Part shown: piece after piece, positions 1-7,473 of the stretch | Layout: every line of letters begins with the position of its first letter | Position numbering within the stretch: the first letter of the stretch is position 1 | DNA from: an uncultured Clostridia bacterium | GTDB lineage: Bacteria; Bacillota; Clostridia; Peptostreptococcales; Anaerovoracaceae | Direction of reading: 5' to 3' | Length of the DNA stretch: 10,352 nucleotides | Assembly (NCBI GenBank): GCA_934277495.1 | Contig: CAKQUI010000081.1 | Location: 1-10,352 of the forward strand | Made by a program: the position numbers and the translations under genes | Notes under the pieces: generated by a model | Told to the model about the DNA's origin: nothing | Seen by the model: only the letters and a program-made list of their open reading frames with translations | Databases searched by the model: none

Positions 1-2753
1 AATCCTCCGTCCGGTCCCAGATCTATGATATGATCCGCACGCTTGATGACATCAAGATTGTGTTCTATCACAACTACAGTATTACCGTTTTCAACAAGTC
101 TGTCAAGGACATTTATCAGCTTGTCCACGTCTGCGAAGTGCAGTCCTGTGGTCGGCTCATCCAGGATATACATGGTCTTTCCGGTGCTTCTTTTGGAAAG
201 TTCCGCCGCCAGTTTGATCCTCTGCGCCTCTCCGCCGGAAAGCTGTGTGCTGGGCTGACCCAGCTTGATATATCCCAGCCCCACTTCCTCAAGGGTCTGC
301 AGCTGTCTTGCTATGGCAGGTATGTTGCTGAAGAAATCAAGACCTTCGCTGACATTCATGTCGAGAACGTCAAAGATATTCTTGTCCTTGTATTTAACTT
401 CAAGGGTCTCCCTGTTGTATCTTTTTCCTTTGCAGACTTCGCAGGGTACATATACATCAGGCAGGAAGTGCATCTCTATCTTTATGATGCCGTCTCCGCT
501 GCAGGCTTCACATCTGCCGCCTTTGACATTGAAACTGAACCTGCCTTTACCGTAGCCACGAAGTTTTGCCTCCGGAAGCTGCGAGAACAGATCACGGATA
601 TGAGTGAACACGCCTGTATATGTGGCAGGGTTGGATCTCGGTGTCCTGCCGATCGGCGCCTGGTTGATGTCTATGATCTTGTCGATATTCTCAAGACCGG
701 TTATCTTTTTGTGCTTTCCCGGTCTGTCTTTGCTGCCGTACATCTCCGCTGCAACAGCTTTGTAAAGTATCTCATTTACAAGGCTGCTTTTGCCTGATCC
801 TGAAACTCCTGTCACGCAAACCATCTTGCCGAGAGGTATCTTCACGTTTATTTTCTTCAGATTATTCTCTTCTGCGCCTTTTATCTCTATGAACTGACCG
901 TTGCCTTCACGACGGCTGGACGGTACTTCTATCTTTTTGACGCCGCTGAGATACTGTCCTGTTATTGATCTGCTGCATTTCTTGATGTCCTCTACCGTAC
1001 CCTGTGCCACAAGCTCGCCTCCGTGTACGCCTGCGCCAGGTCCGATATCGACGATATGATCCGCTGCATACATGGTGTCTTCATCGTGCTCCACCACCAC
1101 CAGCGTATTGCCGATATCCGTAAGGCGTCTCAGCGCCTCAAGCAGTTTCTCGTTATCCTTCTGGTGCAATCCTATGCTTGGTTCATCAAGGATGTAGAGC
1201 ACGCCTACAAGTCCTGAACCGATCTGTGTAGCCAGCCTTATCCTCTGGGATTCTCCGCCGGAAAGTGTTGCTGCAGCCCTCGACAGCGTCAGATAGTCAA
1301 GGCCTACATTGGCAAGGAAAGTCAGTCTGCCTCTGATCTCCTTCAGGATCTCAGCTGCTATCTTCCTGTGCTGCTCCGAGATATCCATTGTCTCTACGAA
1401 CTCTATGGCTTCCGATATGGACATATCACAGAACTCCATTATGTTCTTTCCACTTACCGTTACCGCCAGCAGCTCCGGTCTCAGCTTCTGCCCTTTACAT
1501 TCAGGGCATGGGGATATCCTCATGAACTTGTTCATCTTTTCTTTGATCCACTCAGACTGTGTCTCAATGTATCTGCGTTCGAGATTGTTCACCAGGCCTT
1601 CAAAAGTATGGTTTCTCTGCTGTACAGTCCCTGATCTGCTGGTGTATGTGTATTCCAGCTTTTTCTCGCCTGTGCCGTAAAGCAGGACATTTTTGAATTT
1701 CTTCGGAAGCTGGCTGTAAGGCGTGTCAAGATCCGCATCATACATCTCTGCCAGCGCCCTCAGCACCTGCCAGTAATAGCTGGTATGCTCCATCGTTGCA
1801 AATATATTGCTGAGACATCCGTCATTGATGCTCTTGTCCTGTTCCGGGATCAGAAGATCTGGATCTATGCTCTGTACGAAGCCCAGGCCTTTGCACTCCG
1901 GGCATGCACCCAGAGGATTGTTGAACGAGAACATCCTCGGTTCCAGCTCTTCTATGCTGACTCCGTGTTCAGGGCACGCCAGACTGGTGCTGAAAGTCTT
2001 CTCGGTATCTGTGCTGCTGCCGTCTTCGGCTTTTGTACCGACTATGACCTGTATCAGACCTTCTCCGTGGGCCACGGCCAGCTCGCAGGCTTCTGCCAGC
2101 CTGCTGCGAACGCCCTCCTTGACTTTTATCCTGTCTATCACGATCTCTATGGTGTGCTTGAATGTCTTCTCAAGTTTTATCTCGTCTTCACCAAGCAGTT
2201 TCATTTCACCGTCTACTCTGACTCTTGTGAAACCTTCACGCTGTATCCTGTCCAGGATCTTTTCATGCTGGCCTTTGCGCTGACGCACCACAGGAGCCAT
2301 CACTGTGAGCCTTGTGCCTTCGCCCTCCTGCATCAGCAGCTCCACGATCTGGTCTATAGTCTGGCTCGTGATCTCTCTGCCGCATACAGGGCAGTGCGGT
2401 ATCCCTATCCTGGCGTACATGAGCCTGAGATAGTCGTATATCTCGGTGACAGTGCCCACTGTGGACCTGGGGTTCTTGTTGGTGGTCTTCTGATCTATCG
2501 ATATCGCCGGAGACAGACCTTCGATGTATTCCACATCAGGTTTCTCCATCTGCCCCAGGAACTGTCTGGCGTATGAAGACAGACTTTCCATATATTTTCT
2601 CTGACCTTCTGCGTAGATCGTGTCAAAGGCCAGCGATGATTTGCCTGAACCTGAAAGGCCCGTCAGCACCACCAGCTTGTCCCTGGGTATCGTGACATCT
2701 ATCCCTTTCAGATTGTTTTCTCTTGCACCCTTTATGATAATATCTTTTGCCAT
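1..2753 (-). CDS. uvrA: Excinuclease ABC subunit A, UvrA (C-terminus cut by window edge)
   Basis: UvrA is the DNA-damage-sensing ATPase of nucleotide excision repair. It dimerises, finds bulky lesions with UvrB in the cytoplasm, loads UvrB and leaves. Reading the minus strand from ATG at 2753 gives 917 open codons up to the window edge; the family is about 940 residues, so only the tail is missing. Visible in order: first Walker [10 protein letters not shown] (about 32-40), C-x2-C at 121-124, a zinc module with CPEH (260-263) and CPEC (284-287), signature LSGGESQR (497-504), Walker B ILDEP (521-525), second Walker [10 protein letters not shown] (649-657), second zinc module CEAC (748-751) and CEVC (771-774), signature LSGGEAQR (838-845) and ILDEP near 863-867. 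The start is 15 bases past the uvrB stop, with AAAAGGA upstream at rather long spacing. It is the second gene of the LexA-controlled uvrBA operon. The first zinc module has His where many UvrAs have Cys. Identity is certain. Confidence 0.98.
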   Translation of the reverse strand, partial: MAKDIIIKGARENNLKGIDVTIPRDKLVVLTGLSGSGKSSLAFDTIYAEGQRKYMESLSSYARQFLGQMEKPDVEYIEGLSPAISIDQKTTNKNPRSTVGTVTEIYDYLRLMYARIGIPHCPVCGREITSQTIDQIVELLMQEGEGTRLTVMAPVVRQRKGQHEKILDRIQREGFTRVRVDGEMKLLGEDEIKLEKTFKHTIEIVIDRIKVKEGVRSRLAEACELAVAHGEGLIQVIVGTKAEDGSSTDTEKTFSTSLACPEHGVSIEELEPRMFSFNNPLGACPECKGLGFVQSIDPDLLIPEQDKSINDGCLSNIFATMEHTSYYWQVLRALAEMYDADLDTPYSQLPKKFKNVLLYGTGEKKLEYTYTSRSGTVQQRNHTFEGLVNNLERRYIETQSEWIKEKMNKFMRISPCPECKGQKLRPELLAVTVSGKNIMEFCDMSISEAIEFVETMDISEQHRKIAAEILKEIRGRLTFLANVGLDYLTLSRAAATLSGGESQRIRLATQIGSGLVGVLYILDEPSIGLHQKDNEKLLEALRRLTDIGNTLVVVEHDEDTMYAADHIVDIGPGAGVHGGELVAQGTVEDIKKCSRSITGQYLSGVKKIEVPSSRREGNGQFIEIKGAEENNLKKINVKIPLGKMVCVTGVSGSGKSSLVNEILYKAVAAEMYGSKDRPGKHKKITGLENIDKIIDINQAPIGRTPRSNPATYTGVFTHIRDLFSQLPEAKLRGYGKGRFSFNVKGGRCEACSGDGIIKIEMHFLPDVYVPCEVCKGKRYNRETLEVKYKDKNIFDVLDMNVSEGLDFFSNIPAIARQLQTLEEVGLGYIKLGQPSTQLSGGEAQRIKLAAELSKRSTGKTMYILDEPTTGLHFADVDKLINVLDRLVENGNTVVVIEHNLDVIKRADHIIDLGPDGG

Positions 2754-2768
2754 TTGTCGTTTTTCCTT

Positions 2769-4742
2769 TTAAAGTTTAGCTTTGTATTCGAATACCATGT
2801 CTCTTAGCTGTGCCGCACGCTCGAACTGCAGGTCTGCGGCTGCCTGTTTCATTTCCTTTTCCAGCTTCTTAACATAGTCTTTGAGTTCTTTCTTAGTCAT
2901 TTCAAGCGGACTTCTGCCCTCGTATCCGGTAGTTTCGTCCGCAGCCTTCGTTGCTTCTATGACGCTTCTAACAGCCTTGCGGACGCTCTGCGGCGTGATG
3001 CCGTGTTCTTTGTTGTAGGCATCCTGTATGCCTCGTCTTCTCTCGGTCTCGTCCATTGCAGCTTTCATCGCAGGACTTATGCCGTCGCAGTACATGATGA
3101 CTTTGCTGTCGGCATTTCTCGCTGCTCTGCCTATGGTCTGTATCAGCGACGTTTCTGTACGCAGGAAACCCTCCTTGTCGGCGTCCAGTATGGCTACCAG
3201 CGACACCTCCGGTATATCAAGACCTTCCCTCAGCAGGTTGATGCCCACCAGCACATCGAAAACGCCCATCCTCAGATCACGCAGTATCTCCATACGCTCC
3301 AGCGTGTCGATCTCCGAATGCAGGTATCTGACTTTGATCCCCACATTCTTCAGATAATCCGTAAGGCTCTCTGCCATCTTTTTGGTCAGCGTGGTCACAA
3401 GGACTCTTTCGCCCTTCTCTGTCACTTTGTTTATCTCTCCGATGAGGTGATCCATCTGTCCCTCTGTCGGATGCGTCTCTATGACAGGATCCAGCAGTCC
3501 TGTCGGCCTTATGATCTGCTCTGCGGAAATACCTCCGCTCTGTTCCTTTTCGTAAGGTGCAGGGGTGGCACTGACATAGACTATCTGGTTTATCAGTTCG
3601 TTGAATTCCTCGAATTTCAGCGGTCTGTTGTCCAGCGCAGACGGCAGTCTGAATCCGTAGTCCACAAGAGACTGCTTTCTCGATCTGTCTCCCGCATACA
3701 TGGCTCTCAGCTGCGGCAGCATGACATGTGACTCGTCTATTATTATGAGGAAATCATCCGGGATATAGTCGATCAGCGTGTATGGCCTGCTGCCCGGTTC
3801 CAGCCCGGTGATATGCCTGGAATAATTTTCTATGCCCTTGCAGGTGCCTATCTCACGAAGCATCTCCACATCATATCTGGTGCGCTGCTCTATGCGCTGG
3901 GCTTCTATCAGCTTGCCTCTGTCCCTGAACCACTGAACACGCTCTTCCAGCTCTTCGTTGATAGTGACAGCGGCACGTTCGATGTTCTCCTTGCTGGTGA
4001 CATAGTGGGACGCCGGATATACAGCAACATGGTTCCTCAGACCTATTATCTCTCCTGTGACAGGATTTATCTCCTTGATGGTCTCCACCTCGTCTCCGAA
4101 CAGCTCTATGCGGACAGCGTTCTCCGCTCCTGCCGGATATATGTCCACCGTATCTCCTCTGACTCTGAAATTGCCCCTCTCGAAAGCAAGGTCATTCCTG
4201 GTGTACTGTATGTCCACCAGCTTTCGCAGGAGTTCCTGGCGGTCCTTTTCCATGCCCGGCCTTATGGAAATCACCTGATTCTCGTAATCTATCGGACTTC
4301 CCAGTCCGTATATGCAGGATACGCTGGCGACGATTATGACGTCACGCCGCTCTCCAAGGGCTGCTGTGGCTGAATGCCTCAGTTTCTCTATCTCCGCATT
4401 TATATCTGAATCCTTCTCTATATATGTGTCGGTGGAGGCGACGTATGCCTCCGGCTGATAATAATCGTAGTAAGAGACAAAATACTCCACAGCATTCTCC
4501 GGAAAGAACTCCTTGAACTCTCCGTGGAGCTGTGCAGCCAGCGTCTTGTTGTGGGATATGACCAGCGTGGGTTTCTGGACTTTTTCTATAAGCTTGGCCA
4601 TGGTAAAAGTCTTGCCGGAGCCTGTGACTCCCATCAGGGTCTGGGCCCGCTTTCCTTTCATTATGCCATCTGCAAGCGTCTCTATAGCCTTCGGCTGATC
4701 TCCCATTGGTTCGAAATCCGAATGGACTCTGAATTCTGTCAT
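2769..4742 (-). CDS. uvrB: Excinuclease ABC subunit B, UvrB
   Basis: UvrB is the helicase-like core of nucleotide excision repair. It receives the lesion from UvrA, threads a beta-hairpin between the strands and recruits UvrC for the two incisions. The 657-residue product has full family length. Walker A is GVTGSGKT at 38-45; the damage-probing hairpin region [11 protein letters not shown] is at 91-101; the Walker B box is DESH at 336-339; YVSATP is at 389-394; helicase motif [11 protein letters not shown] is at 535-543. The C-terminal UVR motif that contacts UvrA and UvrC covers about 616-651, preceded by a Lys-rich helix. The ATG at 4742 follows AAAGGGGGG ten bases upstream and fits the conserved N-terminus ([11 protein letters not shown]). 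It is the first gene of the operon, about 33 bases from the inferred transcription start, with uvrA 15 bases downstream. A LexA box in the promoter implies SOS induction. Nothing is truncated or odd. Confidence 0.98.
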   Translation of the reverse strand: MTEFRVHSDFEPMGDQPKAIETLADGIMKGKRAQTLMGVTGSGKTFTMAKLIEKVQKPTLVISHNKTLAAQLHGEFKEFFPENAVEYFVSYYDYYQPEAYVASTDTYIEKDSDINAEIEKLRHSATAALGERRDVIIVASVSCIYGLGSPIDYENQVISIRPGMEKDRQELLRKLVDIQYTRNDLAFERGNFRVRGDTVDIYPAGAENAVRIELFGDEVETIKEINPVTGEIIGLRNHVAVYPASHYVTSKENIERAAVTINEELEERVQWFRDRGKLIEAQRIEQRTRYDVEMLREIGTCKGIENYSRHITGLEPGSRPYTLIDYIPDDFLIIIDESHVMLPQLRAMYAGDRSRKQSLVDYGFRLPSALDNRPLKFEEFNELINQIVYVSATPAPYEKEQSGGISAEQIIRPTGLLDPVIETHPTEGQMDHLIGEINKVTEKGERVLVTTLTKKMAESLTDYLKNVGIKVRYLHSEIDTLERMEILRDLRMGVFDVLVGINLLREGLDIPEVSLVAILDADKEGFLRTETSLIQTIGRAARNADSKVIMYCDGISPAMKAAMDETERRRGIQDAYNKEHGITPQSVRKAVRSVIEATKAADETTGYEGRSPLEMTKKELKDYVKKLEKEMKQAAADLQFERAAQLRDMVFEYKAKL

Positions 4743-4752
4743 GTGTATGTTT

Positions 4753-4761
4753 CCCCCCTTT
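4753..4761 (-). promoter_or_regulatory. Ribosome binding site of uvrB
   Basis: On the minus strand AAAGGGGGG lies 10 bases before the uvrB ATG. The run of six G is an unusual Shine-Dalgarno form, but the purine block is well placed and supports the start at 4742. Confidence 0.7.
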
Positions 4762-4781
4762 CAGGACATATCATATCAACA

Positions 4782-4810
4782 ATTATAACATTCAGGATTT
4801 TAATTGTAAA
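4782..4810 (-). promoter_or_regulatory. Sigma-A promoter of the uvrBA operon
   Basis: On the minus strand a -35 box TTTACA (4805-4810, one mismatch to TTGACA) is followed after exactly 17 bases by a perfect -10 box TATAAT (4782-4787). Transcription would begin near 4775, giving a leader of about 33 bases before uvrB. The -35 box overlaps a LexA operator, so repression would work by blocking RNA polymerase. The terminator of the preceding operon lies just upstream (4854-4889), so uvrBA depends on this promoter. Confidence 0.88.
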
Positions 4811-4820
4811 CACATGTTCG
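4807..4820 (-). promoter_or_regulatory. LexA (DinR) SOS operator of uvrBA
   Basis: The minus strand reads CGAACATGTGTTTA. Against the Bacillus-type LexA/DinR consensus CGAACRNRYGTTYC it matches 13 of 14 positions, only the last base differing. It keeps the GAAC-N4-GTT core and shares four bases with the -35 box (4805-4810). uvrBA is a classical LexA target in Bacillota, so site, position and gene agree. That LexA binds here is inference from the match. Confidence 0.88.
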
Positions 4821-4853
4821 ACAGGAGATAACTTGTTTGATATGATCCAGACG

Positions 4854-4889
4854 AAAAAAACAGCGAAGTGCTTATCTGACACTTCGCTG
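4854..4889 (-). terminator. Rho-independent terminator after the asparaginase operon
   Basis: On the minus strand CAGCGAAGTG (4880-4889) pairs perfectly over 10 bases with CACTTCGCTG (4861-4870) across a 9-base loop, followed at once by seven T (4854-4860). No T run follows on the plus strand, so it acts in one direction. It lies about 107 bases past the asparaginase stop and about 44 bases before the uvrBA -35 box, insulating the repair operon from upstream transcription. Confidence 0.92.
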
Positions 4890-4996
4890 AAAATCTGACC
4901 TGTCCGTACATGATATGCTTACCAGGTCTATCTTGCTGTTTTATGCAGTACAACTGCTTTTATTCCTGAAAATATATATTTTATCTTTGTCTGTTC
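4890..4996 (-). other. Untranslated stretch between asparaginase stop and terminator
   Basis: These 107 bases hold no convincing gene. They contain a 14-base AT palindrome AAAATATATATTTT (4969-4982), a 5-bp hairpin GCAGT-ACA-ACTGC (4945-4957) and an inverted pair GACCTG / CAGGTC (4897-4902 and 4922-4927). None shows a clear function; the stretch is probably the 3' untranslated end of the upstream transcript. Confidence 0.5.
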
Positions 4997-6010
4997 CTAT
5001 CTAAGTGTCAGTTCTCCTCTGAGGTCGGCTTCTATCCAGGCTCGTACTTCGTCAGGACCAAGACCTTTGCTGAAAAGGTACTGCAGCTTCGTTACTATGG
5101 CTTCTGTAGTCATATTGTATCCGCTGGCTGCACCAGCTCTCGCCAGCTCTGAACTTGTCTCGTATGTACCAAGCCGTACCGTGCCCTGCATGCACTGTGT
5201 CGATACCACGACTGCTGTGCCGTTCTCTATGGCCCGGCTTATCAGCGGAGGCAGCGCTTCGTCATAGTTAGGAATGTTTCCCGTACCGAAAGTTTCCAGC
5301 ACCAGTGCTTTCAGATCGCTTGTGACGATCGGTGCGAAGAGCTCGAACTGTATCCCCGGGAAAAGCTTTATGACTCCTATGGATGCAGGCTTCATCTCCG
5401 TTACCCTGAATGGCTCTTTCTGTTCCGGAAGAAAACGTCCCGGAAAATATTCTATCGAGATCCCTGCCTTTGCAAGCACCGGATAATTAGGTGTTGAAAA
5501 TGCTATCAGACCGTCCGCCGACGTCTTCACTGCACGGTTCCCTCTCAGAAGCTGGTTCCCGAAATACAGACATACCTCATGTATGTCGCTGTTTGCCGCT
5601 ATCATCATCGACGTTATCAGATTGTCACGACCATCTGATCTGAGTTCATAGAGTGGGATCTGCGAGCCTGTGAATATGACAGGCTTTTTCAGTCCCTCGA
5701 GCATGAAAGACAGTGCCGATGCGCTGTATGCCATGGTGTCTGTGCCGTGGAGCACGACGAAGCCGTCATATTTATCATAGTTTTCTTTTATAGTGCCGGC
5801 GATCATGTTCCACTGCAAATATGTGATGTTCGATGAATCCAGCAGTGGATCGTATTCTATGAGATCCCACTGCGGCATTTCCTCTGAATAAAGATCACGG
5901 ATCTTCCGAAGCTCGTCGGCAAAGTAGCCACGCTTAGGCTGATATCCATCGCTGGAGGGTACCATGCCTATGGTACCGCCGGTATATATCATACAGATCT
6001 TACGCTTCAT
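4997..6010 (-). CDS. ansA: Type I (cytoplasmic) L-asparaginase
   Basis: It hydrolyses L-asparagine to aspartate and ammonia. The product from ATG at 6010 is 337 residues, essentially the length of E. coli AnsA. Landmarks: TGGTIG at 10-15 with nucleophile T13, DSS at 58-60 with the substrate-binding Ser, HGTDTM at 88-93 with the second catalytic T90-D91 pair, and RGNRAVK ending in K162, the family's catalytic Lys. No signal peptide is present and the N-terminus starts directly in the first beta strand, which favours the cytoplasmic type I form over the secreted type II. The frame is open 18 codons further up, but the ATG at 6010 has GGGAGGG 4 bases before it and fits the family N-terminus. Its ATG overlaps the upstream ADP-ribosylglycohydrolase stop by 4 bases (ATGA), indicating coupling. 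Assignment to the asparaginase family is sure; asparagine specificity in vivo is by homology. Confidence 0.93.
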   Translation of the reverse strand: MKRKICMIYTGGTIGMVPSSDGYQPKRGYFADELRKIRDLYSEEMPQWDLIEYDPLLDSSNITYLQWNMIAGTIKENYDKYDGFVVLHGTDTMAYSASALSFMLEGLKKPVIFTGSQIPLYELRSDGRDNLITSMMIAANSDIHEVCLYFGNQLLRGNRAVKTSADGLIAFSTPNYPVLAKAGISIEYFPGRFLPEQKEPFRVTEMKPASIGVIKLFPGIQFELFAPIVTSDLKALVLETFGTGNIPNYDEALPPLISRAIENGTAVVVSTQCMQGTVRLGTYETSSELARAGAASGYNMTTEAIVTKLQYLFSKGLGPDEVRAWIEADLRGELTLR

Positions 6011-6996
6011 ATGTCCCTCCCGTTCATCATACTGCCGGCTTTGCTGCAGAGCTCTTCCAGCCATTCACGTTTCTTTATCACTGCCAGCCATTCCTCCGGT
6101 ATAGCTTCATATCCATAGTAAAGTCCTGCAAGGCCTCCTGCTATGGCTGCCACTGTATCAGTGTCGTCTCCCAGGTTCACTGCTTTAAGCAGGCACTCCC
6201 TGAACGTTGCTGTGGTTATCAGACACCATACCGCTGCCTCGATGGAATCTATCACGTATCCGCTGGAGCGTATCTCTTCTTCCGGAACTGCTGCAAATAT
6301 ATCAAGATGCTTTATGCTGTCGAGATACGCCAGTTCTCCCAGATTTCCCAGGTCTCTGGCGTAATATCTGCATCCCTGGTCGATACCGCTCTGAAGCCGT
6401 TCCTGCAGACTGCCGCTGCTGTCCAGTATGCTTTTGACCATGAAGAAATACATGCCGCAGCACATATTGCTCCTGAGGTGGTCATGGGTCAGGGCTGCCG
6501 CTGCATGGACTCCATATATGGCTTCATCATCCGATGTGCAGACATACTTCTGCTTTGCATAGTAGTAAAGACATACCGGCAGTATCCTCATAAGCGCTCC
6601 GTTGCCATTGGCGTGTTCACCTTTCCTGCCGCAGGATGAAGCATCCATAGTCTCAGCATATCTTCTGATAGCTTCGCTGCATGTGATCCCTTCATCGAAA
6701 GACTGCCCGAAAGGCGTGTACTCGCCATCATAAAGCCAGCTGACAAATCTTTTCATGATATCGTCTGTGTCAAGTCTGCCCTTTTCCATGAGGCTGACCA
6801 TAGTGGCTGCTGCCATGCTGCTGTCATCAGACCAGGTCCCCTCAGGCATATCGAAAACGCCGCCGGACTCCATGCCGTTCACAGGTCCTTCAGGTCTTGC
6901 TGCTATCTGACTGCGGTTCATGAACTGCACAGGCACTCCCAGCGCATCCCCTGTGACAAGGCCCATCATGCCGCTTTTCCATATATCTTTCATCAT
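6007..6996 (-). CDS. ADP-ribosylglycohydrolase-fold protein (DraG/ARH family)
   Basis: Proteins of this all-helical family use two Mg2+ ions to remove ADP-ribose from proteins, nucleic acids or small molecules. The 329-residue product has the usual length. Visible: GDALGVPVQF at 16-25, the first metal motif WSDDSS at 55-60 (S56, D57, D58), NGNGALMR at 130-137, and the second metal motif LGDDTDT at 275-281 (D277, D278, D280) followed by a GGLAGLYYG helix. All expected metal ligands are present, so it should be active. There is no signal peptide or extra domain. The start is ATG at 6996, which overlaps the VOC gene stop as ATGA; ATG at 6993 is equally possible. AGGAGT stands 15 bases off, too far for good binding, so initiation is probably coupled. 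The downstream asparaginase overlaps by 4 bases. Substrate unknown: no DraT-like transferase or nitrogenase gene is seen nearby, so I do not call it DraG. Confidence 0.88.
   Translation of the reverse strand: MMKDIWKSGMMGLVTGDALGVPVQFMNRSQIAARPEGPVNGMESGGVFDMPEGTWSDDSSMAAATMVSLMEKGRLDTDDIMKRFVSWLYDGEYTPFGQSFDEGITCSEAIRRYAETMDASSCGRKGEHANGNGALMRILPVCLYYYAKQKYVCTSDDEAIYGVHAAAALTHDHLRSNMCCGMYFFMVKSILDSSGSLQERLQSGIDQGCRYYARDLGNLGELAYLDSIKHLDIFAAVPEEEIRSSGYVIDSIEAAVWCLITTATFRECLLKAVNLGDDTDTVAAIAGGLAGLYYGYEAIPEEWLAVIKKREWLEELCSKAGSMMNGRDI
6015..6021 (-). promoter_or_regulatory. Ribosome binding site deciding the asparaginase start
   Basis: GGGAGGG lies inside the end of the upstream gene, four bases before ATG at 6010. 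It selects this start over the longer in-frame one at 6064 and supports independent initiation despite the 4-base overlap. Confidence 0.8.
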
Positions 6997-7343
6997 ATGA
7001 ACTGTACCGTAACTCCTGCCGGATCCTTCACAAAGAAAAACTTTACATCCGGCATCGGTGATATTATCGGAGTAGCATCATAGCCTGCTGCCTTCATGCT
7101 CTCGTGTTTAGCTGCCACATCATCAGTATGGAACCCTATGGAAAGGTTAGGATTGCCTGAATCTGCGGCGTCCTTGTTCTCGATTATCTCGATGCAGGTA
7201 TCACCGGCTGCATCTGCCAGGAACACCATGTTCCTTCCTGCCGGGCGCATGTCCTGCTGTACCTTCAGCTCTGTCTGCTCTTCGTAGAACCTTACTTCTT
7301 CGTCGAATTTATCTGTCTGTATCGTAACGTGTGCTATCTTCAT
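6993..7343 (-). CDS. VOC (glyoxalase/bleomycin-resistance fold) small protein
   Basis: The product from ATG at 7343 is 116 residues, a single vicinal-oxygen-chelate domain made of two beta-alpha-beta-beta-beta modules. The N-terminal strand KIAHVTIQT carries H5; E52 in CIEIIE, H72 in IGFHTDD and Q114 in the final VTVQFI stand where this superfamily places its four metal ligands, so a divalent metal centre is likely. The closing DPAGVTVQF is typical of glyoxalase-like members. Members do many reactions (glyoxalase, dioxygenase, epimerase, antibiotic binding), and nothing here fixes the substrate. The frame is open back to a GTG at 7442, but AAAAGGAG sits six bases before ATG 7343, and the inferred promoter would start transcription inside the longer form. 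It is the first gene of the overlapping set with the ADP-ribosylglycohydrolase and asparaginase genes. Confidence 0.85.
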   Translation of the reverse strand: MKIAHVTIQTDKFDEEVRFYEEQTELKVQQDMRPAGRNMVFLADAAGDTCIEIIENKDAADSGNPNLSIGFHTDDVAAKHESMKAAGYDATPIISPMPDVKFFFVKDPAGVTVQFI

Positions 7344-7465
7344 TTTTTTCTCCTTTTGTTCACTGAACTCAATCACCGATCCTGCGTCCGGCTGATGCAA
7401 GACACGCCCCGCTGTTTCTGCAGCAAAATCACTCTTTAACACTGATTATAATACAATACCGGGAC
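7344..7465 (-). other. Intergenic leader between the TenI-like and VOC genes
   Basis: These 122 bases hold the -10 box of the candidate promoter, an untranslated leader and the VOC ribosome binding site. I see no stem followed by a T run, so the thi operon appears to lack its own terminator here. No riboswitch-like conserved core is recognisable, although the leader is long enough for a small structure. Confidence 0.5.
7350..7357 (-). promoter_or_regulatory. Ribosome binding site deciding the VOC gene start
   Basis: AAAAGGAG lies six bases before ATG 7343 on the minus strand. This is close to ideal and is the main reason for choosing the 116-residue form over the 149-residue form. Confidence 0.85.
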
Positions 7466-7473
7466 TCAGACAA
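7445..7473 (-). promoter_or_regulatory. Candidate sigma-A promoter of the VOC-ADPRGH-ansA genes
   Basis: On the minus strand TTGTCT (7468-7473, four of six matches to TTGACA) precedes a perfect TATAAT (7445-7450) at 17 bases. The -35 box overlaps the last codons of the TenI-like gene. The start would be near 7438, leaving a leader of about 95 bases before ATG 7343. No operator is recognisable; a short palindrome GTTCACTGAAC (7358-7368) lies just upstream of the ribosome binding site. Confidence 0.6.

Larger units (their letters stand above)
4770..4846. repeat. 10-bp inverted repeat flanking the uvrBA promoter
   Basis: ATCATATCAA at 4770-4779 and its exact reverse complement TTGATATGAT at 4837-4846 enclose the promoter and LexA box, with 57 bases between the arms. 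One arm covers the inferred transcription start, so a hairpin in the RNA is unlikely; paired protein sites in DNA would be one explanation. The arms are AT-rich and may match by chance. Confidence 0.3.

Noticed and set aside
30..797. Plus-strand frame of 255 codons antisense to uvrA
   Set aside because: It lies fully inside the conserved uvrA coding sequence, resembles no family I know and has no ribosome binding site. The same holds for 1785-2576 (uvrA), 3003-3731 and 3813-4373 (uvrB).
4792..4911. Minus-strand frame of 39 codons in the uvrB upstream region
   Set aside because: It passes through the terminator, the LexA box and the promoter and has no Shine-Dalgarno sequence.
4945..4964. GCAGT-ACA-ACTGC hairpin followed by TTTTATT on the plus strand, possible terminator
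   Set aside because: The stem is only five base pairs and no plus-strand gene needs ending here.
4969..4982. 14-base palindrome AAAATATATATTTT as an operator
   Set aside because: It is simple AT sequence past a stop codon and not near any promoter on either strand.
6011..6064. 18-codon extension of the asparaginase
   Set aside because: It overlaps the ADP-ribosylglycohydrolase gene and stands before a strong ribosome binding site and the family's normal N-terminus.
7344..7442. N-terminal extension of the VOC protein from a GTG at 7442
   Set aside because: The inferred transcription start lies inside it, the residues do not fit the VOC fold and a near-ideal ribosome binding site precedes ATG 7343.
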